Assembly (NCBI GenBank): GCA_937868725.1
Contig: CALMMQ010000062.1
Coordinates: 1 to 64,000 of the forward strand
DNA from: an uncultured Pleomorphomonas sp.
Lineage (GTDB): Bacteria > Pseudomonadota > Alphaproteobacteria > Rhizobiales > Pleomorphomonadaceae
DNA length: 64,000 bases
Direction: 5' to 3'
Below the pieces are notes generated by a model that was given only the letters and a program-made list of their open reading frames with translations, made no database searches and had not been told where the DNA came from. Below, one piece after another: positions 63,164 through 64,000 of this stretch (the first letter of the stretch is position 1; every line of letters starts with the position of its first letter). Both the position numbers and the translations under genes were made by a program.

Positions 63164-64000
63164 ATGCCGCCCCATGATCTGATCGTCCGCGCCGCCCACC
63201 TCGTCACCTGCGATGGAGACATGCGAGTGATCGACGATGGCGCTGTCGCCGTGACCGATGGCCGCATCGTCGCCGTCGGTCCGGCCGCCCACATCGGCGA
63301 CGACGCCGCCGAGGTCATCGAGGCAGAAGAGCGCATCCTGATGCCCGGTCTCGTCAACATGCACTGCCACGCCGGCGACAGCCTGTTTCGCGGCCTGGTG
63401 GAAGACCTGCCGCTGGAGCCGTGGCTGCAGACGGTGTGGAAGGCAGAGCGCGCCATCCTCGATCGCCGCACCTGCCGCCTTGGCGCCGAACTCGGTCTGG
63501 CCGAGCTGCTGCTGTCCGGCGTCACCACGGTGATGGACATGTTCTGGTTCCCCGAGGCGACGGTGGCGGCGGCGGCGGCGCTGGGTATGCGGGTTGCCAC
63601 CGGCGGCATCTTCTTCGACTATCCCGGTATGGACGGCCGCTCGGCCGATCGCCGTGCCGCCGACGCCGAGGCGTTCTTCGCCATGACCGGCCGCGACGAG
63701 GCGGTGATCGCCGGCGTGCATGCCCACGGCACCTATACCGTCGGGCCCGACCATCTCGTCGAAGCCGGTGCCATCGCCCGCCGGCACGCCGGCTTCTTCT
63801 GCACCCACGCCGCCGAGACAGCGGCCGAACAGGCCACCGTCGTCGAGCGCTACGGCCGGCGCGTCATCGAGCACCTTGCCGCGCTTGAACTGCTGGGACC
63901 GCGCACCGTGCTGGCCCACTGCGTCCACCTCTCCGAGGCTGAACGGACCTTGCTCGCCGCGACCGGCACGCACGTCGTCCACAACCCCATGTCCAACCTC
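63164..64000 (+). CDS. Amidohydrolase of the MTA/SAH deaminase (ATZ/TRZ) family, 3' end outside the window
   Basis: The first 279 residues of a metal-dependent deaminase. The metal-binding VNMHCHAGDSLFRGLVEDLPLEPW lies near residue 65 (given in part). GVHAHGTYTVGP, THAAETAAEQ, LAHCVHLSEAE and the last VVHNPMSNL follow in the normal order for S-adenosylhomocysteine/methylthioadenosine deaminases and triazine hydrolases. GAGGAG lies 8 bases before the ATG. Related enzymes act on guanine or other amino-purines, so the substrate is open. Confidence 0.88.
   Translation, partial: MPPHDLIVRAAHLVTCDGDMRVIDDGAVAVTDGRIVAVGPAAHIGDDAAEVIEAEERILMPGLVNMHCHAGDSLFRGLVEDLPLEPWLQTVWKAERAILDRRTCRLGAELGLAELLLSGVTTVMDMFWFPEATVAAAAALGMRVATGGIFFDYPGMDGRSADRRAADAEAFFAMTGRDEAVIAGVHAHGTYTVGPDHLVEAGAIARRHAGFFCTHAAETAAEQATVVERYGRRVIEHLAALELLGPRTVLAHCVHLSEAERTLLAATGTHVVHNPMSNL

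Noticed and set aside
1-64000. tRNA genes, rRNA genes, insertion sequences or prophage
   Set aside because: No T-arm-like GTTCRANTC context with a cloverleaf, no transposase or integrase signatures and no terminal repeats were seen. A tRNAscan or Infernal run would be decisive.

Overview
The window is about 64 kb of high-GC chromosome, tightly packed with genes on both strands. It looks like an alphaproteobacterium of the order Hyphomicrobiales (Rhizobiales). Reasons: the block mutS-glnD-murJ-trpS-usp-nfu, the infC-rpmI-rplT-pheS-pheT translation block followed by mmcB, a short gpmA, rhizobial-type intergenic palindromic repeats and CtrA-type boxes. The genus cannot be fixed from sequence alone. 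An ackA-pta pair and a globin-coupled chemoreceptor fit a motile organism that meets low oxygen. I see no tRNA, rRNA, CRISPR array, insertion sequence, integrase or prophage.

Layout. 1-6 kb (minus strand): infC, rpmI, rplT, pheS, pheT and mmcB, punctuated by strong hairpins and two copies of a palindromic repeat. 6-9 kb (plus): an alpha/beta hydrolase, dapB and gpmA. 9-15 kb: drug-efflux MFS, LysE-type exporter, AraC-MGMT repair protein, nth, nfu and usp, then a lone HEPN/Abi-like gene. 15-24.6 kb (minus): trpS, murJ, glnD, mutS and a LOG-family gene. 25-33.5 kb (plus): two translationally coupled TPR/glycosyltransferase-like genes, then the sulfate ABC importer sbp-cysT-cysW-cysA. 33.5-38.7 kb: a small lipoprotein, hrpB coupled to an MltB-type transglycosylase, and an EamA permease.

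39-49.3 kb is an exopolysaccharide locus arranged around a divergent promoter near 46 kb. Leftward are a GumC/Wzz-type chain-length protein with a decayed kinase domain, a glycosyltransferase, a WecG/TagA-type transferase and a second glycosyltransferase. Rightward are a VpsF-like polymerase, a Wzx-like flippase and a UPF0303 protein. A third glycosyltransferase converges from the left. No initiating phosphoglycosyl transferase and no outer-membrane exporter are in the window.

49.4-64 kb: a HypT-like LysR regulator, an M17 aminopeptidase, a TPR lipoprotein, cytosine deaminase, an EamA permease, ackA-pta, ilvD, a globin-coupled chemoreceptor, a cupin, and an amidohydrolase cut by the window end.

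Most promising observations: the covarying repeat pair that supplies the stop codons of mmcB and infC; the AUU start of infC; a full CtrA-type box directly before a lone HEPN gene; the three-module TPR-glycosyltransferase array with unequal decay; and the chain-length protein fused to a kinase-like domain without its Walker A motif. All assignments come from reading the sequence; no database search was run.
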